From NCBI GenBank assembly GCA_036734545.1, contig DAIMYJ010000040.1:1-24391 (forward strand): a DNA stretch of 24,391 nucleotides. The letters are read 5' to 3'. Of this stretch, positions 23,979 through 24,391 are shown piece by piece. Both the position numbers and the translations under genes were made by a program. The number at the start of each line of letters is the position of its first letter. Positions within the stretch are counted from its first letter, which is position 1. This DNA comes from UBA7236 sp036734545 (GTDB taxonomy: Bacteria; Bacteroidota; Bacteroidia; Chitinophagales; BACL12). A model generated the notes under the pieces. It was not told where the DNA came from and did not search any database. It saw only the letters and a program-made list of their open reading frames with translations.

Positions 23979-24391
23979 ATGGAGGAACCCCAACGCATCG
24001 CCCAACTCTATGCCGACTGGTATACCGGCAATCCCTGGTCCTGTATCCGGCTCACCGATATACTGCGCGACATCACCCCGGAAATGGCTGCCGCCCACCC
24101 CATTCCCGGCGCCAACAGCATCTGGCAGCTGGTGCAACATTGTCTGGGCTGGCGCGATAATGTGCTGCGGAAGTTACAAGGGGAAGTATTTGAATCGCCG
24201 CAAGATAACTATCTCGGGCCGCTCACAGACACCTCCCCCTCCGCCTGGCAGCAACTGATGGAAAACCTGGCTGCAAATGAGCAACAATGGCAAGCGTATT
24301 TATCCTCCCTCACCAACGAAACACTCAACATCGCCTACGCACCCTCCAAGGGAGAATTTACGGTGTATCAGGTCATCCATGGGATACTCCA
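23979..24391 (+). CDS. DinB-like (DinB_2) protein, 3' end cut by the window
   Basis: At least 137 codons, open at the window end. The layout fits the DinB four-helix fold: a first helix (LYADWYTGNPWSCIRLTDIL), then NSIWQLVQHCLGWRDNVLRK with a likely metal-binding His, and near the cut YQVIHGIL with a second His. A third His would be expected in the missing part. It is only distantly similar to the DinB-fold gene at 16856-17380. The start is ATG (MEEPQRIAQL), which follows the heptanucleotide array after two bases. It diverges from the glycine-rich T9SS gene. Confidence 0.8.
   Translation, partial: MEEPQRIAQLYADWYTGNPWSCIRLTDILRDITPEMAAAHPIPGANSIWQLVQHCLGWRDNVLRKLQGEVFESPQDNYLGPLTDTSPSAWQQLMENLAANEQQWQAYLSSLTNETLNIAYAPSKGEFTVYQVIHGIL

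Overview
The window looks like a contiguous stretch of a Bacteroidota chromosome, probably near the Chitinophagales/Sphingobacteriales and of moderate GC. The evidence is three secreted proteins with type IX secretion (T9SS) sorting domains, a Bacteroidota-type LptD with an OstA-like partner, a GH57/DUF3536 glycosidase, and several TAnnTTTG-type -7 boxes in place of a sigma70 -10 hexamer. A run of 100 Ns shows it is a draft scaffold. The species cannot be named from the sequence.

Layout. (1) 19-4627: a GH57/DUF3536 glycosidase (-) diverges from a T9SS type A secreted protein (+), and both have a -7 box only 4-5 nt before the ATG. (2) 4661-11108: an envelope locus. lptD (-) diverges from a plus-strand series of a periplasmic amidase, an MlaD/MCE protein and an OstA-like protein. 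(3) 11124-14457: a tightly packed minus-strand operon of a DUF62 (SAM hydroxide adenosyltransferase-like) protein, a small ABM-fold monooxygenase, aroB and aroA, diverging from phoH (14531-15508). (4) 15538-17380: a minus-strand group of a DinB-fold protein, a PaiB-like FMN-binding protein and a beta-carbonic anhydrase. (5) 17452-21212: a secreted serine hydrolase with a T9SS tail, a membrane metallophosphoesterase interrupted by the scaffold gap, and a MORN-repeat lipoprotein. (6) 21213-24391: a 382-bp intergenic region with two terminators and a palindromic repeat, a large glycine-rich T9SS type B protein (-), and the start of a second DinB-like gene preceded by a perfect heptanucleotide tandem repeat.

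Most genes are housekeeping or envelope genes of known families, and I did not find a convincing new defence, mobile or biosynthetic system. The items most worth checking are: the N-gap, which is almost certainly an unmerged 55-bp contig overlap whose removal restores an intact metallophosphoesterase gene; eight perfect 7-bp repeats abutting the DinB-like start codon; two intergenic palindromic repeats that may be dispersed elements; a DUF62 protein lacking the residues I would align with the known hydrolase triad; and closely interleaved divergent promoters.
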